Assembly (NCBI GenBank): GCA_028277515.1
Contig: JANQGC010000280.1
Span: forward strand, 77,516-141,515
Direction of reading: 5' to 3'
Source: Anaerolineae bacterium
GTDB lineage: Bacteria; Chloroflexota; Anaerolineae; Promineifilales; Promineifilaceae
DNA: 64,000 nucleotides
Shown: piece by piece, positions 34,655 to 43,547 of the stretch
Numbering within the stretch: the stretch's first letter is position 1
Layout: every line of letters begins with the position of its first letter
The notes under the pieces: generated by a model
What the model was told of the DNA's origin: nothing
Database searches by the model: none
Seen by the model: only the letters and a program-made list of their open reading frames with translations
Position numbers and translations under genes: made by a program

Positions 34655-34745
34655 CCAGCTTGCGTCTGAATAAATTAGGCAATTTGTTCTACAGGCGGCG
34701 CGCTATCCAGATAGCGTCTGAACAACCCTTCAACAAGCTCAGGAC
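34655..34745. repeat. Composite intergenic repeat with hairpins
   Basis: Two copies of GCGTCTGAA (34662 and 34714) bracket a palindromic AAATTAGGCAATTTGTTC block and a small hairpin GCTATC-CA-GATAGC. They are followed by CCCTTCAACAAGCTCAGG, a motif seen as a dispersed repeat in many bacterial genomes. A 22-bp stretch (34672-34693) is identical to 63379-63400. This looks like an accumulation of mobile or REP-like short repeats upstream of the giant gene and downstream of the DUF547 gene. Confidence 0.65.
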
Positions 34746-34767
34746 AGGTCCGGAAAGGTTGCCTACA

Positions 34768-35796
34768 TTAAAGCGTATTCAAGCGCCAATCATATGGCTT
34801 ATAAGCAAAGCGAATCGTTTCGGCCGATGCGATGAGCTGTTTCCGCCGCCGGTCATCAGGCAGATAGGCGATTAAGTAGCGTAGCAAATCTTCCCTGCTG
34901 CTAAAATCGGCCGCATACCAGCGCAAAATTGTAGACATCACCAATTCCTGGCGCTCCGCAGAAACCTCAACCGTGGCAGCAATGAAACTGCGCGCCGCCA
35001 GGTCAAGCTGCCGGTCCAGATCATCGGCTGAATAAACGCGAATCGGTGGGCAGGAACGGCCGCCACAGTTCAACGCGAAATGAATACGCGGATCGAGGGG
35101 CAGAGACCAGGCCAATCGGGGATCAACAGAAGTAAAGTGAACCCCAGGCACATAAGGATTTCCCCGATTCCCGCGCAAGATGCCCTGCTCGATATCTTCC
35201 AGGCTCACCCGCCGGCCACCCACGATATAAGCAGCACGCCGGAAAAAGGAAAGGGTGCCCAACCGTCCTTCAATGACACTATCCTCAATTTCAAAGTGAA
35301 TTACCGCATCAAAAACCAGCGCGTTATAAAGATTGATCCAAAAGGCACGCGCCGCTTCATGGGATGGGAGCGTTCGCGGATCAAATTCCTTCAGCACCGC
35401 CATGTAATCCGCTCGATACCGGGTATAAATATCACTCTCGCGCAGCGCGGCATAGTCCACCGCCGAACCCTGATCATTCATCACCGCGCTTATCAAATCG
35501 GTGAGCGTGCTTATCAAGCCGGCCGCCAGGTCAACCGGCGGCGTAATAGCTGCGGCGGAGCTATCATTATTAATCGCCCGGAATGGTTTTACTCCCAGGA
35601 CCCAATTAAGGGCCAACTCACGTAGAGCAATCAGTTTATCGGCCGTTGCTGAACTGCGCACCACAGGGAGAAGGGCAACCTCAGCGTTTTCGTATGTTTC
35701 TTCTTGGACCATGATATAATCAAAAGTAAGAGCGAATCTAAACCCATTATCTGCCGGATTATAAAAAGGTCCGTGATCAAGCCTACTATATGTCAT
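34768..35796 (-). CDS. DUF547 domain protein
   Basis: Up to 342 residues. The DUF547 core spans about residues 120-290, with 'YTRYRADYMAVLKEFDP', 'AARAFWINLYNALVFDAV', 'SLEDIEQGILRGN' and 'IHFALNCGGRSCPPI'. The Cys in NCGGRSCPP and nearby His suggest a cysteine-dependent hydrolase-like fold, but no activity is established. The start is uncertain: no good ribosome-binding site precedes the first ATG, and a later ATG (MVQEETYENAEV) is an alternative. No signal peptide is seen. It is divergent from the DUF3891 gene 20 bp away. Confidence 0.8.
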   Translation of the reverse strand: MTYSRLDHGPFYNPADNGFRFALTFDYIMVQEETYENAEVALLPVVRSSATADKLIALRELALNWVLGVKPFRAINNDSSAAAITPPVDLAAGLISTLTDLISAVMNDQGSAVDYAALRESDIYTRYRADYMAVLKEFDPRTLPSHEAARAFWINLYNALVFDAVIHFEIEDSVIEGRLGTLSFFRRAAYIVGGRRVSLEDIEQGILRGNRGNPYVPGVHFTSVDPRLAWSLPLDPRIHFALNCGGRSCPPIRVYSADDLDRQLDLAARSFIAATVEVSAERQELVMSTILRWYAADFSSREDLLRYLIAYLPDDRRRKQLIASAETIRFAYKPYDWRLNTL

Positions 35797-35816
35797 AAGG
35801 AGATCATCAATAAATT

Positions 35817-36476
35817 ATGTTTCGTTCTAAAAAACGGCCGCTGATTATCCCCCAATACGAACACGGCCGTATGGCCGGATTCCTGGCCCAAAACTGGGGC
35901 AATGAAACTTTCGACCGCCCCGCCCTCGATTTCGCTGCCTTTGTACAGGGAGTCACCTTACACGACTGGCATTACGGCTTCGCCGACAACTGGCCCATTA
36001 CCGGCCTGGATGAAGAAGCCTGGATGATGATCGCCAACCTGGGAGTCAAGATGCACCTGGAGAATCCCATCAGCGACATCATAGCCAAAATGCATCTGCG
36101 CCGGTTGATGTCTTACAGACCAGCATCGGCTGAAAGACGAACCCTTACCACTCAAATCGACCGGATTATCGCTGACCGCCTGCCCGAAACCGAGCACGAA
36201 CGCGCGGTCTTTGAGTGGACAGACAAGATCACCCGCATCTGCGATTTTGTCGTTTTCCACTTCGCCTTTGAGCGCACGACAACTGTCTGTAGTCGAGTAG
36301 ACAGTGATCAGGAAACAGAGATAACCTATCAAATAAACGGTGAGGGGCTGATCACCGTTGATCCCTGGCCGTTCAGCGCGCCTGACCTGAACGGCATCAT
36401 CATTGGCTATGAGGCGCAAGGTTATCCCCAGGATCTAAAACCCCAGGCACTACCTTTTCAAATCACATTAAGTTGA
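35817..36476 (+). CDS. DUF3891 family protein
   Basis: 219 residues opening with 'PLIIPQYEHGRMAGFLAQNWG', followed by 'FVQGVTLHDWHYGF' with an H-D-W-H cluster, and 'ICDFVVFHFAFE'. This matches the conserved histidine-rich pattern of DUF3891, a helical HD-like family of unknown function. AAGGAGATC lies about 13 bases upstream of the ATG. Its 3' end overlaps the convergent iron-sulfur protein gene by 19 bp. The divergent DUF547 gene shares its 20-bp upstream space. Confidence 0.75.
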   Translation: MFRSKKRPLIIPQYEHGRMAGFLAQNWGNETFDRPALDFAAFVQGVTLHDWHYGFADNWPITGLDEEAWMMIANLGVKMHLENPISDIIAKMHLRRLMSYRPASAERRTLTTQIDRIIADRLPETEHERAVFEWTDKITRICDFVVFHFAFERTTTVCSRVDSDQETEITYQINGEGLITVDPWPFSAPDLNGIIIGYEAQGYPQDLKPQALPFQITLS

Positions 36477-37435
36477 AACCCTCTTTTGATTTTATCATAC
36501 CCTCGCCGGTTGAACGGACAAACTTTGATACAGATAGAACAACCATGATATTTGGCAAAATAGGGGAAGCATTTCCCATTATCTAACACAGTCACTAACC
36601 CATTTTCATGATAAATGGGCGTTTCATAGAAAGCATCTGGCGGGCATTCGCGCACACAGCGCCGGCATAATGCACAGAAATCTAAAATCCAGGCATGTTC
36701 GCTGCCTTCATACACGGGAAAATTTTCTATTTCTGTGAAAACGGCCGCTAACCGCACCCGGGGACCAAATTCGGGAGTAATGACCAAACCATTGATGCCC
36801 CGCCAACCCAATCCGGCGGCTTGTGCCATCGGTGGATACAATGCCATGCCGCCAAGCGGATGCCCCGCGTGAGCCGCGTACCCACGCTCGCGCAGCCAAT
36901 CCGCGATTGTATTAGAGATTTGCCCAAGTTGATTATAGGTTTCGTGAACCATAACGGCCGTGTCTCGATTGGGGGCTAGATCCATACGCTCCTTATCCAT
37001 TTCCATCACCAACACAATCGCCTGCGTGAAACGAATAGCAGTATCCTGAAACACCCAGGCCTGCGGTACAGAAGCAAACCCAATCTTATTCGCACCTATA
37101 GATTGGGCGAAGGAACGAAGCTCCACCAGTGTATCCGTGTCAATATACTTTTTGCCATTTATTGGATTACGCTCCAGGTCTCTCACTGATTTGCGAATAT
37201 TTACCATGCTACCCATCATCTGTGGCGCTGACTTTGGGAAGCCAGGTAGGGGTGCATGATCCCCTTCTAATTTGATTCCTTCGCGCGGGATATTGAATCG
37301 AATCGGCGAATTCGTGCCACCCCGTAAAGCGCCGGGTGCATCATGGACGACCTTTTCCCAGGCCTCCATTCTTTTCAGCTGCGGCTTCAGGACACGGTTC
37401 TTAAAGAAGCGTAGTAGATGTCGCTTAATTTTCAT
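36458..37435 (-). CDS. Double 4Fe-4S protein related to QueG and reductive dehalogenases
   Basis: 325 residues. The C-terminal part carries two ferredoxin-type cluster motifs: 'CALCRRCVRECPP' and 'CSICIKVCPFNRRGYDKI', plus the isolated Cys of 'NGKCFPYF'. The middle region ('RSFAQSIGANKIGFASVPQ' and 'LGGMALYPPMAQAAGLGW') resembles the corrinoid-binding nitroreductase-like part of epoxyqueuosine reductase and reductive dehalogenase-like proteins. No Tat signal is present, so it is cytosolic. A corrinoid cofactor is likely from the family but not proven. A clean promoter lies about 95 bp upstream. Confidence 0.75.
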   Translation of the reverse strand: MKIKRHLLRFFKNRVLKPQLKRMEAWEKVVHDAPGALRGGTNSPIRFNIPREGIKLEGDHAPLPGFPKSAPQMMGSMVNIRKSVRDLERNPINGKKYIDTDTLVELRSFAQSIGANKIGFASVPQAWVFQDTAIRFTQAIVLVMEMDKERMDLAPNRDTAVMVHETYNQLGQISNTIADWLRERGYAAHAGHPLGGMALYPPMAQAAGLGWRGINGLVITPEFGPRVRLAAVFTEIENFPVYEGSEHAWILDFCALCRRCVRECPPDAFYETPIYHENGLVTVLDNGKCFPYFAKYHGCSICIKVCPFNRRGYDKIKRGFQLNVI

Positions 37436-37527
37436 AAGGATTTCTCCGGACTATACACAGGAATAACAAACTGTGGCATATTTTGATGGTTTACGGCCGA
37501 ATCTTATGTTAGTAACCACTTTCATAT

Positions 37528-37556
37528 AGAATAACACAGGTCTTTTTGTAAGTCAA
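37528..37556 (-). promoter_or_regulatory. Promoter of the QueG-like gene
   Basis: On the minus strand TTGACT and TATTCT are separated by 17 bases, with a start site predicted near 37521. The rest of this 248-bp gap shows no gene or repeat. Confidence 0.55.
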
Positions 37557-37683
37557 CGCTTTCATACGTTATGATTGCAAGAACGCTCTACACTTTCTTG
37601 CATTTTCAGCATCATCTTGTCGGACTGATGTGTTCTACATAAGCTCTAGCACAATGAGTTGTAGAATGAGAGGGACCTATCAC

Positions 37684-38034
37684 CTAATGCTGTACAAGTG
37701 CTTCCTGTGAGTCTGTTAACCTTACCAGATAGCCCTCGGATGGAGCTTCCAAATCTCCCACTATCAATTCTGCCCCCGTGTTTAGCAGTTTCCTCAACGG
37801 CACATCTTCTCGCGCAGTTTCTAAAATGTGTTCCAGCTTTAACCAAATCAGGTGAGGGAGTTCCATATCTTCCAGACCGCCACCAATCCCGGTTAACTCA
37901 AGAATATGCTGACTCTCCACTTGGCGAACCGGACGGATGCCATACAGAAACCGGTCGCCTTGTGGCAGTATCAAACTGGTTCCAACGAAAATATCGTCGG
38001 GGATGATTTCAGAAAGTTTTCGAGGTGAAAGCAT
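37684..38034 (-). CDS. Small protein resembling the front part of a Nudix domain
   Basis: 116 residues. 'DRFLYGIRPVRQVESQHILEL' then 'TGIGGGLEDME' recalls the strand and GG-x-x-E start of a Nudix box, but the catalytic REUXEEXGU helix does not follow. Instead there is 'LIWLKLEHILETAREDVPLRKLL'. It may be a Nudix-fold protein without hydrolase activity or a chance resemblance. It has no clear neighbours in a pathway; the FG-GAP protein gene lies downstream in the same orientation. Confidence 0.5.
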   Translation of the reverse strand: MLSPRKLSEIIPDDIFVGTSLILPQGDRFLYGIRPVRQVESQHILELTGIGGGLEDMELPHLIWLKLEHILETAREDVPLRKLLNTGAELIVGDLEAPSEGYLVRLTDSQEALVQH

Positions 38035-38091
38035 TTTAAGATATTCCGCATATGGATTCCAGGGAGATTCAATTTTTTACGAAACGGGAAA

Positions 38092-40026
38092 TCAATTCTC
38101 CGGATAAGTGAGGGATCTCGCACCAGTCATATAAATTAAATACCCTTCTCCCGGCTGCATATCGCCAATCTGGTTAATGCCAAAATCAGGCCAGTACAAA
38201 TCTCCATCCCCATTTTTTACCAGCAATAACGCGTCACTAACCCCATTTAGAGCATATTCTATGGGCAAAGCTGTCAGAGGCAAATAGGAAATAAGATTAT
38301 ATCCCTCGACTAGTTCAAGGGGTGTCTGGTTGGCCTCAACCTGGGTCCCTGAAATTATTAAACTGTCGGCGCTGTTCATATAAATTTGGTAGCCGGCCAA
38401 AATGTCCCATGATCCAATATTATCAATACCAAAATCGGGCCAGTAAATCTGTCCGACGCTGTTTTTCAACAACATCATATTGCTCGAAATATCCAGTAAT
38501 AGGGAATCCAGGTCAGCATCCGAAGGCATAACGTTGCTCGAAATCATGCTCCAGCCCGCGGCGAGTGGGATAGTCGTTTCCATTGGGGTTGGTGTTGGTG
38601 TCGGGGTATAAACCGGGGTCCATGTAGGAACCGGCGTCGCCGTTGGGATAGGTGTGCCGCACTCATGGTCGGATTTATTCTCATAAATATGAACACGCTC
38701 ATGCGTATAACCAACGGAAGAGACATCGTAATCCCCATCCAGATCGAAATCGGCGATACCCATACCGACATGCGCCTCGTCCCCCACGTATATGATATGC
38801 GTTTGCCAGGAACCACCCAGACCATCCAGGTTTTCCAGGACGACTGTCCTTAAGACAGAAATGTCACCGGACCAACTATGCTCCCCGGCTACAGCATCAA
38901 TATCCCCATCATTGTCCATATCTGCGATATTCAGGCTGTTCACCCCAGGCCAATGATTGCCTTGAAACATGAGATGTTCTGTCCAGGTATCAAATGGATC
39001 GTCATCCGGCTGTTCATACCAGGCCACCTTGCCTTCCGGATCGTGACTGTAAGAATCCAGTGTATCCATATCCCCATCACGGTCGACATCGAGGATGAAA
39101 CTGCGATCAGCATGGCCGCTGTCAGGTGTAAATATTTGCAAGACCGTCCAGGTCGAATCCGGGTGTTCATTACGCAGCCAATAATTGCCGATGTATAGAT
39201 CAATGTCCCCATCCTGATCAATGTCATAAGGGGATAGCTCCTCTCCTCTGCTGAAATCAGAGAGCTTGCGCCGGGTCCAGGTCTCGTTGACCGGGTCCTC
39301 AGGTACAGTAATCATCTGAATGCCGTGTGGATTTTTATGCGGTTCTTCCGTATCGTCCCAGGTAATGGCAACTTCCAAGGGTCCATCCTCGGTAAAATGG
39401 GTAATGGCAACGCCTTGAACCGGGTCAGGTAAAGGCACAGTAATCCCTGATTCAATATTGGTATGGATCGTAAAATTTCCGTTCCCGTCATTTTCTGCCC
39501 ACACCAACGGCCAGTTGCCCCCGGACACGCCAAGCAAATCGAGATCCCCGTCGCCGTCAAAGTCATAATAGGCGACAAGATCTTGAATGCCGCTGCCAAT
39601 ATCATGGCGAGTCCAACTGCTGCTTATTCCTGTTTTGGGGTTTTCATACCAATGGGCCCCGCTTAAAACGTCGATCCAACCGTCATCATTGATATCCAAC
39701 GCAAACGAATACACCGATTCACCGCTTGGACGATCCGCTTCAATGACATGGCGCTGCCAATCATCCAAAGAGGCATCGCACGTTGATGCGCCGGCGGCCG
39801 TTTGGATAGATGAATGAGATAAACCGGGGTTAGGAACCGGCGTGATTGCGGGTGAAGGATTCGGATCGGGAACGGCCGCGCCAGTAGCGGTCGGTCTATC
39901 TGCTAATAATTGGTGATGAGTGGATGATTGGTCGGCAAAAGCCTCAGAGAAAGTAGCCTGCCCCCATAAAAAGAAAGCCAATAAAACAAGTCCAACCAAG
40001 AATTTCGCCGAACCACTAAACTTCAT
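38092..40026 (-). CDS. Secreted FG-GAP/VCBS-repeat protein with duplicated C-terminal module
   Basis: 644 residues. A signal peptide (about 1-31) is followed by a Pro/Thr linker. About seven FG-GAP/VCBS-like repeats come next, with calcium-loop cores such as 'DINDDGWIDVL', 'DFDGDGDLDLL', 'DIDQDGDIDLY' and 'DMDNDGDIDAV' (a beta-propeller). A Pro-Thr stalk ('TPIPTATPVPTWTPVYTPTP') separates these from two ~80-residue repeats of the pattern L-L-x-KN-x-x-G-x-x-YWPDFGI-x-x-IG. It is predicted to be exported. The C-terminal module is unrecognised and may bind to the cell surface or a glycan. Confidence 0.82.
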   Translation of the reverse strand: MKFSGSAKFLVGLVLLAFFLWGQATFSEAFADQSSTHHQLLADRPTATGAAVPDPNPSPAITPVPNPGLSHSSIQTAAGASTCDASLDDWQRHVIEADRPSGESVYSFALDINDDGWIDVLSGAHWYENPKTGISSSWTRHDIGSGIQDLVAYYDFDGDGDLDLLGVSGGNWPLVWAENDGNGNFTIHTNIESGITVPLPDPVQGVAITHFTEDGPLEVAITWDDTEEPHKNPHGIQMITVPEDPVNETWTRRKLSDFSRGEELSPYDIDQDGDIDLYIGNYWLRNEHPDSTWTVLQIFTPDSGHADRSFILDVDRDGDMDTLDSYSHDPEGKVAWYEQPDDDPFDTWTEHLMFQGNHWPGVNSLNIADMDNDGDIDAVAGEHSWSGDISVLRTVVLENLDGLGGSWQTHIIYVGDEAHVGMGIADFDLDGDYDVSSVGYTHERVHIYENKSDHECGTPIPTATPVPTWTPVYTPTPTPTPMETTIPLAAGWSMISSNVMPSDADLDSLLLDISSNMMLLKNSVGQIYWPDFGIDNIGSWDILAGYQIYMNSADSLIISGTQVEANQTPLELVEGYNLISYLPLTALPIEYALNGVSDALLLVKNGDGDLYWPDFGINQIGDMQPGEGYLIYMTGARSLTYPEN

Positions 40027-40173
40027 AATATCAACTCCAGATCAAATTCCAGATATTACTGTTTAGCTTAGCATTCCGCCAGCGAAAGTGCACTTTTCTT
40101 CACATTTATAGTATCCGCGACATCCATTTCGCGTCCTTCCGACGAGGATATGAATCCTCGTTTACATTTATTA

Positions 40174-41376
40174 TTATCTTTCCGGCCGTCGGCCAATATA
40201 ACGCGCGCGCGGCCGGATCAATGATTCCGCCTCATACTGCTCCAGCGCATGGCCAATCCATCCGGCCGTACGTCCCAAAGCGAAGATGGCTAGCGGACTG
40301 CCGGAAGGTAAATCCAGCATACGAGCCAGGGTCACCAGGGCAAAATCAATGGTGGGCCGAATATGAAGCAAATCCTGCGCTGCTTCTTTAATAGCCAGTG
40401 CCAGTTCCAAGGCTGGGTTGTCCGGCCAATGCTTTTCCAACAAAGGTAGTAAAACCATCGCCCTAGGATCGCCATCCGCGTAGAGCCGGTGGCCAAAACC
40501 GGGCAGTGATTCCCCTCGTCGCAAACGGGCAGCCAGCGCCGGCCGGGCATTCTCCGGCCGTCCCACTTCAGCCATTAACGCCTCCACCCGCGCTGTGTAA
40601 CCGCCATGCCTGGTGCCCTTCAAAGCGGCCAACCCACCCAGCACCACTTCGTAAGGGGTTGAGCCGGCGGAAGCGATGCAGCGGGCTGTGAAGGCGGAAA
40701 CATTTAACTCATGATCGGCGCACAAAATGAGCGCCGCGTTAATGACTCCGCGCGCTTCCGCCGGTAAATTCCAGCCTTTTTGTAAGTCGGCCGCGATCCC
40801 CTTTCCGCTCCAGGGAACACCTGCTAACGCTTGAGTCAGGAGTGTGATAATGCGCGCACCGGTGGCGATGACGCTCTCCCGTCTCAGATCGTATGCCGTG
40901 TGATCATCCACGGCGGCATCGACCAGCAGAGCTTGAAACCGTTCCGTCGGACCCGCGTTTTGATTGGCATTCCGGCCAGGAGGCAGCCTGATTTGCGCCA
41001 CAGAAAAGGCACTCTCGTCCAGGTGGCCGCTCCAGATCAATCCGGCCACCGCTTCAAACCGGGTATCAAGGGCCAGGGTCAGCGCCCCGTGTCCGCGATA
41101 ATAGAACCCTCCTTCTTCGATCAATGTGATCGCCGACTCCATCACTGGCACACCCCAATCCAGCACACTTTCAGCAACAACCGCAGGGTCACGTCGCCCT
41201 TCCCGTCGTTGAACCAGCGCCTCAACATCGGCCGTCACGTATTGCCGCCGGCGGCTGTCATCATCAGCAGGTTGAGAGCGAATCATACCCCGGCTGACAT
41301 AAGCATAGAGGGTCGCTCGGCTGATATCCAGCCGTTTCGCCGCCTCTTCGGCCGTCAAAAACAGTTGCTTATCCAT
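40174..41376 (-). CDS. HTH-citrate synthase fusion protein
   Basis: 400 residues. The N-terminal ~60 residues form a MerR/excisionase-like winged helix ('LTAEEAAKRLDISRATLYAYVSRGMI'). The rest is a citrate synthase domain with 'AALKGTRHGG', 'LPGFGHRLYADGDPRA' and 'AIFALGRTAGWIGHALEQ', so the active-site His and substrate Arg regions are present. Such fusions are known but their role is not settled; a metabolite-sensing regulator or a subunit of a heteromeric enzyme are both possible. An AGGAG site precedes the ATG. It is divergent from a second citrate synthase, with a palindromic operator over its own promoter. Confidence 0.88.
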   Translation of the reverse strand: MDKQLFLTAEEAAKRLDISRATLYAYVSRGMIRSQPADDDSRRRQYVTADVEALVQRREGRRDPAVVAESVLDWGVPVMESAITLIEEGGFYYRGHGALTLALDTRFEAVAGLIWSGHLDESAFSVAQIRLPPGRNANQNAGPTERFQALLVDAAVDDHTAYDLRRESVIATGARIITLLTQALAGVPWSGKGIAADLQKGWNLPAEARGVINAALILCADHELNVSAFTARCIASAGSTPYEVVLGGLAALKGTRHGGYTARVEALMAEVGRPENARPALAARLRRGESLPGFGHRLYADGDPRAMVLLPLLEKHWPDNPALELALAIKEAAQDLLHIRPTIDFALVTLARMLDLPSGSPLAIFALGRTAGWIGHALEQYEAESLIRPRARYIGRRPER

Positions 41377-41393
41377 TGCTATCTCCTGATAAT

Positions 41394-41443
41394 ATATTGA
41401 TTATACAATCAATATTGACAACTTTCAACTACCTATTTAAAAT
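41394..41443. promoter_or_regulatory. Divergent promoters with a palindromic operator between two citrate synthase genes
   Basis: A perfect inverted repeat ATATTGATT-ATAC-AATCAATAT (41394-41415) covers the minus-strand -10 (TATAAT, 41400-41405; -35 TTGAAA at 41423-41428; 17-bp spacer). The plus-strand promoter has TTGACA at 41415-41420 and TAAAAT at 41438-41443, also with a 17-bp spacer. A protein bound to the palindrome would block the leftward promoter and touch the -35 of the rightward one. The HTH-citrate synthase is the natural candidate. Confidence 0.7.
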
Positions 41444-41532
41444 GAAATCAACGTATTTTGTAGTGAATTTTGTGGGCGTTACTATGCGAAGTATTTCAAT
41501 TATTAATTGTTAGAGAAAGGATGTCTATACGA

Positions 41533-42675
41533 ATGAACAACAATGGTTTTGTCCCCGGTCTGCAAGGCGTCGTTGCCGCCGAAACCCGTTTGAGTCGCGT
41601 TGACGGACTGCGCGGCCAACTCATTATTGGCGGTTATCCCTTAGAACTTCTGGCCCCCAATGCCACCTTTGAGGAAGTTGTTTTCCTCTTAGAGAATGGG
41701 CGACTGCCAACGTCGACCGAATTATCTGTCCAGGTCGAAAAACTGGCCGACCGGCGGACCCTGCCGGCGGTCACGCTGCACCTGCTGCAAGAAGTGGCCG
41801 AACAGGGAGCCAACTCTATGGATGCGCTGCGTATGGCTGCGGCTACCCTGGATCTGCAAGCAGGCGATGACCTGGCCGCAGCTTTGGTGGCCCGTTTCCC
41901 CACTATCAACGCCGCCTACCGGCGATTGAGCCAGGGTTTGCAACCCATTGATCCCGATCCGACCCTCGATCATGCCGCCAATTATCTTTACATGCTCACC
42001 GGCCGACGCCCCACCCCCGTCCAGTCCCAGGCGTTGGCCACCTATCTCACCACCGTCAGCGATCATGGCTTAAATGCTTCCACCTTCACCGCGCGCACGA
42101 TTATCTCCACTGGCTCCGACCTCGTCTCAGCTATTGTCGGCGCCATTGGCGCTTTAAAAGGTCCCCTGCATGGCGGCGCACCCGGCCCCGCCCTGGACAT
42201 GGTATTTGAAATCGGTCCGATAGTAAATGCCGATCCCTACATGCGCGCCATCTTAGATCGCGGTGACCGGCTGATGGGCTTTGGCCATCGGGTGTATAAA
42301 GTGCGTGATCCCCGGGCTGATGTGTTAAGTGCTGCGGCGGAGACGCTCTATACCAGCGGCAACGCCATCCAGAGTGATTTAGAGCTGTATGAACGAGCGA
42401 AAGAGGTAGAGCGCACGGCTATCGCCCTGCTGGAAGAGTACAAACCAGGCCGCAATTTGCAGACCAATGTCGAATATTATACGGCTCTCCTCTTGCATGG
42501 CCTGGGCCTGGACAATGAACGCTTCAGCCCCACATTCGCTGCCGGGCGCGTCGCCGGCTGGATTGGCCACTGCCGCGAACAACAAGCTACCGGCCGTCTT
42601 ATCCGCCCCAGCAGCACTTATATCGGCGAGCTGCATCAAACCTGGACCCCGATCGATAAACGTCAGGCTGCCTGA
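41533..42675 (+). CDS. Citrate synthase
   Basis: About 380 residues from MNNNGFVPGLQG; AAAGGA lies 12 bases upstream. An ATG 12 bp earlier is too close to that site. Family motifs include 'SRVDGLRGQLIIGGYPLE', 'LNASTFTARTIIST', 'ALKGPLHGGAP' (catalytic His), 'MGFGHRVYKVRDPRADVL' (active-site His and Arg) and 'GRVAGWIGHCREQ'. It should condense acetyl-CoA (or another acyl-CoA) with oxaloacetate; 2-methylcitrate synthase cannot be excluded. Its partner, the HTH-fused paralogue, is divergently transcribed 157 bp away. Confidence 0.92.
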   Translation: MNNNGFVPGLQGVVAAETRLSRVDGLRGQLIIGGYPLELLAPNATFEEVVFLLENGRLPTSTELSVQVEKLADRRTLPAVTLHLLQEVAEQGANSMDALRMAAATLDLQAGDDLAAALVARFPTINAAYRRLSQGLQPIDPDPTLDHAANYLYMLTGRRPTPVQSQALATYLTTVSDHGLNASTFTARTIISTGSDLVSAIVGAIGALKGPLHGGAPGPALDMVFEIGPIVNADPYMRAILDRGDRLMGFGHRVYKVRDPRADVLSAAAETLYTSGNAIQSDLELYERAKEVERTAIALLEEYKPGRNLQTNVEYYTALLLHGLGLDNERFSPTFAAGRVAGWIGHCREQQATGRLIRPSSTYIGELHQTWTPIDKRQAA

Positions 42676-42746
42676 TACCGGACGGCGAATTTATTTACCA
42701 AATAGGGTACCTAATGGGTAAGGTAACCCGGTGTTGCGGGCTTTTC

Positions 42747-43226
42747 CTATTCTTCATGCGGTGCCGGTTTCCCATAGTGCAGGTAATAATTAATTGCCTT
42801 TTCCCATGATTGCAGCATCCAGTTATCATAGTGCTCTTGGGTGAGTTTTTTGATGTTGTCAGTGCCCTTCTCACCTAATGCAGTGATGGAATATGTGATC
42901 TGAGCCGATGTTTTTGTATCATCAAGCGCATCGCATTGAATATCAATCCGAGTAACTTGTTGATTGGGGGTAACATTGACATAAGTCGCCGAGTTTATTT
43001 CAGGATCATAATTGATGGTTACCCAGACCGTTTCCGGATCATTTTTACTATGTTGGGTTTTCCATACTGAACCCGTTTTAGCCTCACCGTCATCCGGATA
43101 AACATACATTGGATTCCAACCAGTAATCCACAATGTTTCACCATAGGCTGTAAATAGGGGTAAAATTTTATCCGGTGAGTCGTTTAGAGTGATTGTTGCT
43201 GTACGTAAAACATGTTTGTTTGTCAT
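42747..43226 (-). CDS. SRPBCC/START-like domain protein
   Basis: 159 residues with a helix-grip fold pattern: an opening strand ('RTATITLNDSPDKILPLF'), 'YGETLWITGWNPMYVYPD', alternating strands including 'SVWKTQ' and 'TVWVTINYDPEINSATYV', and a long C-terminal helix ('LTQEHYDNWMLQSWEKAINYYL'). Such domains bind hydrophobic ligands or act as polyketide-cyclase-like proteins; no ligand is predictable. It starts 7 bp after the small ribbon-helix-helix gene, which shares its promoter. Confidence 0.68.
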   Translation of the reverse strand: MTNKHVLRTATITLNDSPDKILPLFTAYGETLWITGWNPMYVYPDDGEAKTGSVWKTQHSKNDPETVWVTINYDPEINSATYVNVTPNQQVTRIDIQCDALDDTKTSAQITYSITALGEKGTDNIKKLTQEHYDNWMLQSWEKAINYYLHYGKPAPHEE

Positions 43227-43233
43227 GATATAG

Positions 43234-43503
43234 TTACTCCTCTTCTGTTAGGTTATGGGCGGCACTCGAACCATAATTCATGCCATAGATTTGTTTGAAC
43301 TGTTCAATGCGTTTGATTGCATCATCGTTAAATGGGCTTTTGCCCTCCATGGAATAAAGGATAATGCCCTCCATCAGGTCACCAAGCGATAGATCATGGT
43401 ATTCCGCCATCGCTTTTAGCACCTTGACCAGCCGTTTTTCCATACGCACACCCAATTGAACACGTTCAACTTTTATTCTCTTACTATTGGGTTTCTTTGA
43501 CAT
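43234..43503 (-). CDS. Ribbon-helix-helix-type DNA-binding protein
   Basis: 89 residues from MSKKPNSKRIKV, with GAGGAG 8 bases upstream. 'VQLGVRMEKRLVKVLKAMAEY' followed by 'DLSLGDLMEGIIL' fits the strand-helix-helix of a CopG/Arc-like dimer. The C-terminus is a short tail. It leads a two-gene unit with the SRPBCC protein, and its promoter contains a TGTTACAATG-type inverted repeat, suggesting autoregulation. No toxin gene is adjacent, so an antitoxin role is not supported. Confidence 0.7.
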   Translation of the reverse strand: MSKKPNSKRIKVERVQLGVRMEKRLVKVLKAMAEYHDLSLGDLMEGIILYSMEGKSPFNDDAIKRIEQFKQIYGMNYGSSAAHNLTEEE

Positions 43504-43547
43504 AATATCTTCTCCTCTTGATTGACTCATTGGGTCAACAACACCAT

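Noticed and set aside
42727..42746. Terminator after citrate synthase
   Set aside because: CCCG-GTGTTG-CGGG with CTTTTCC is only a 4-bp stem with a broken U-run; too weak to call.
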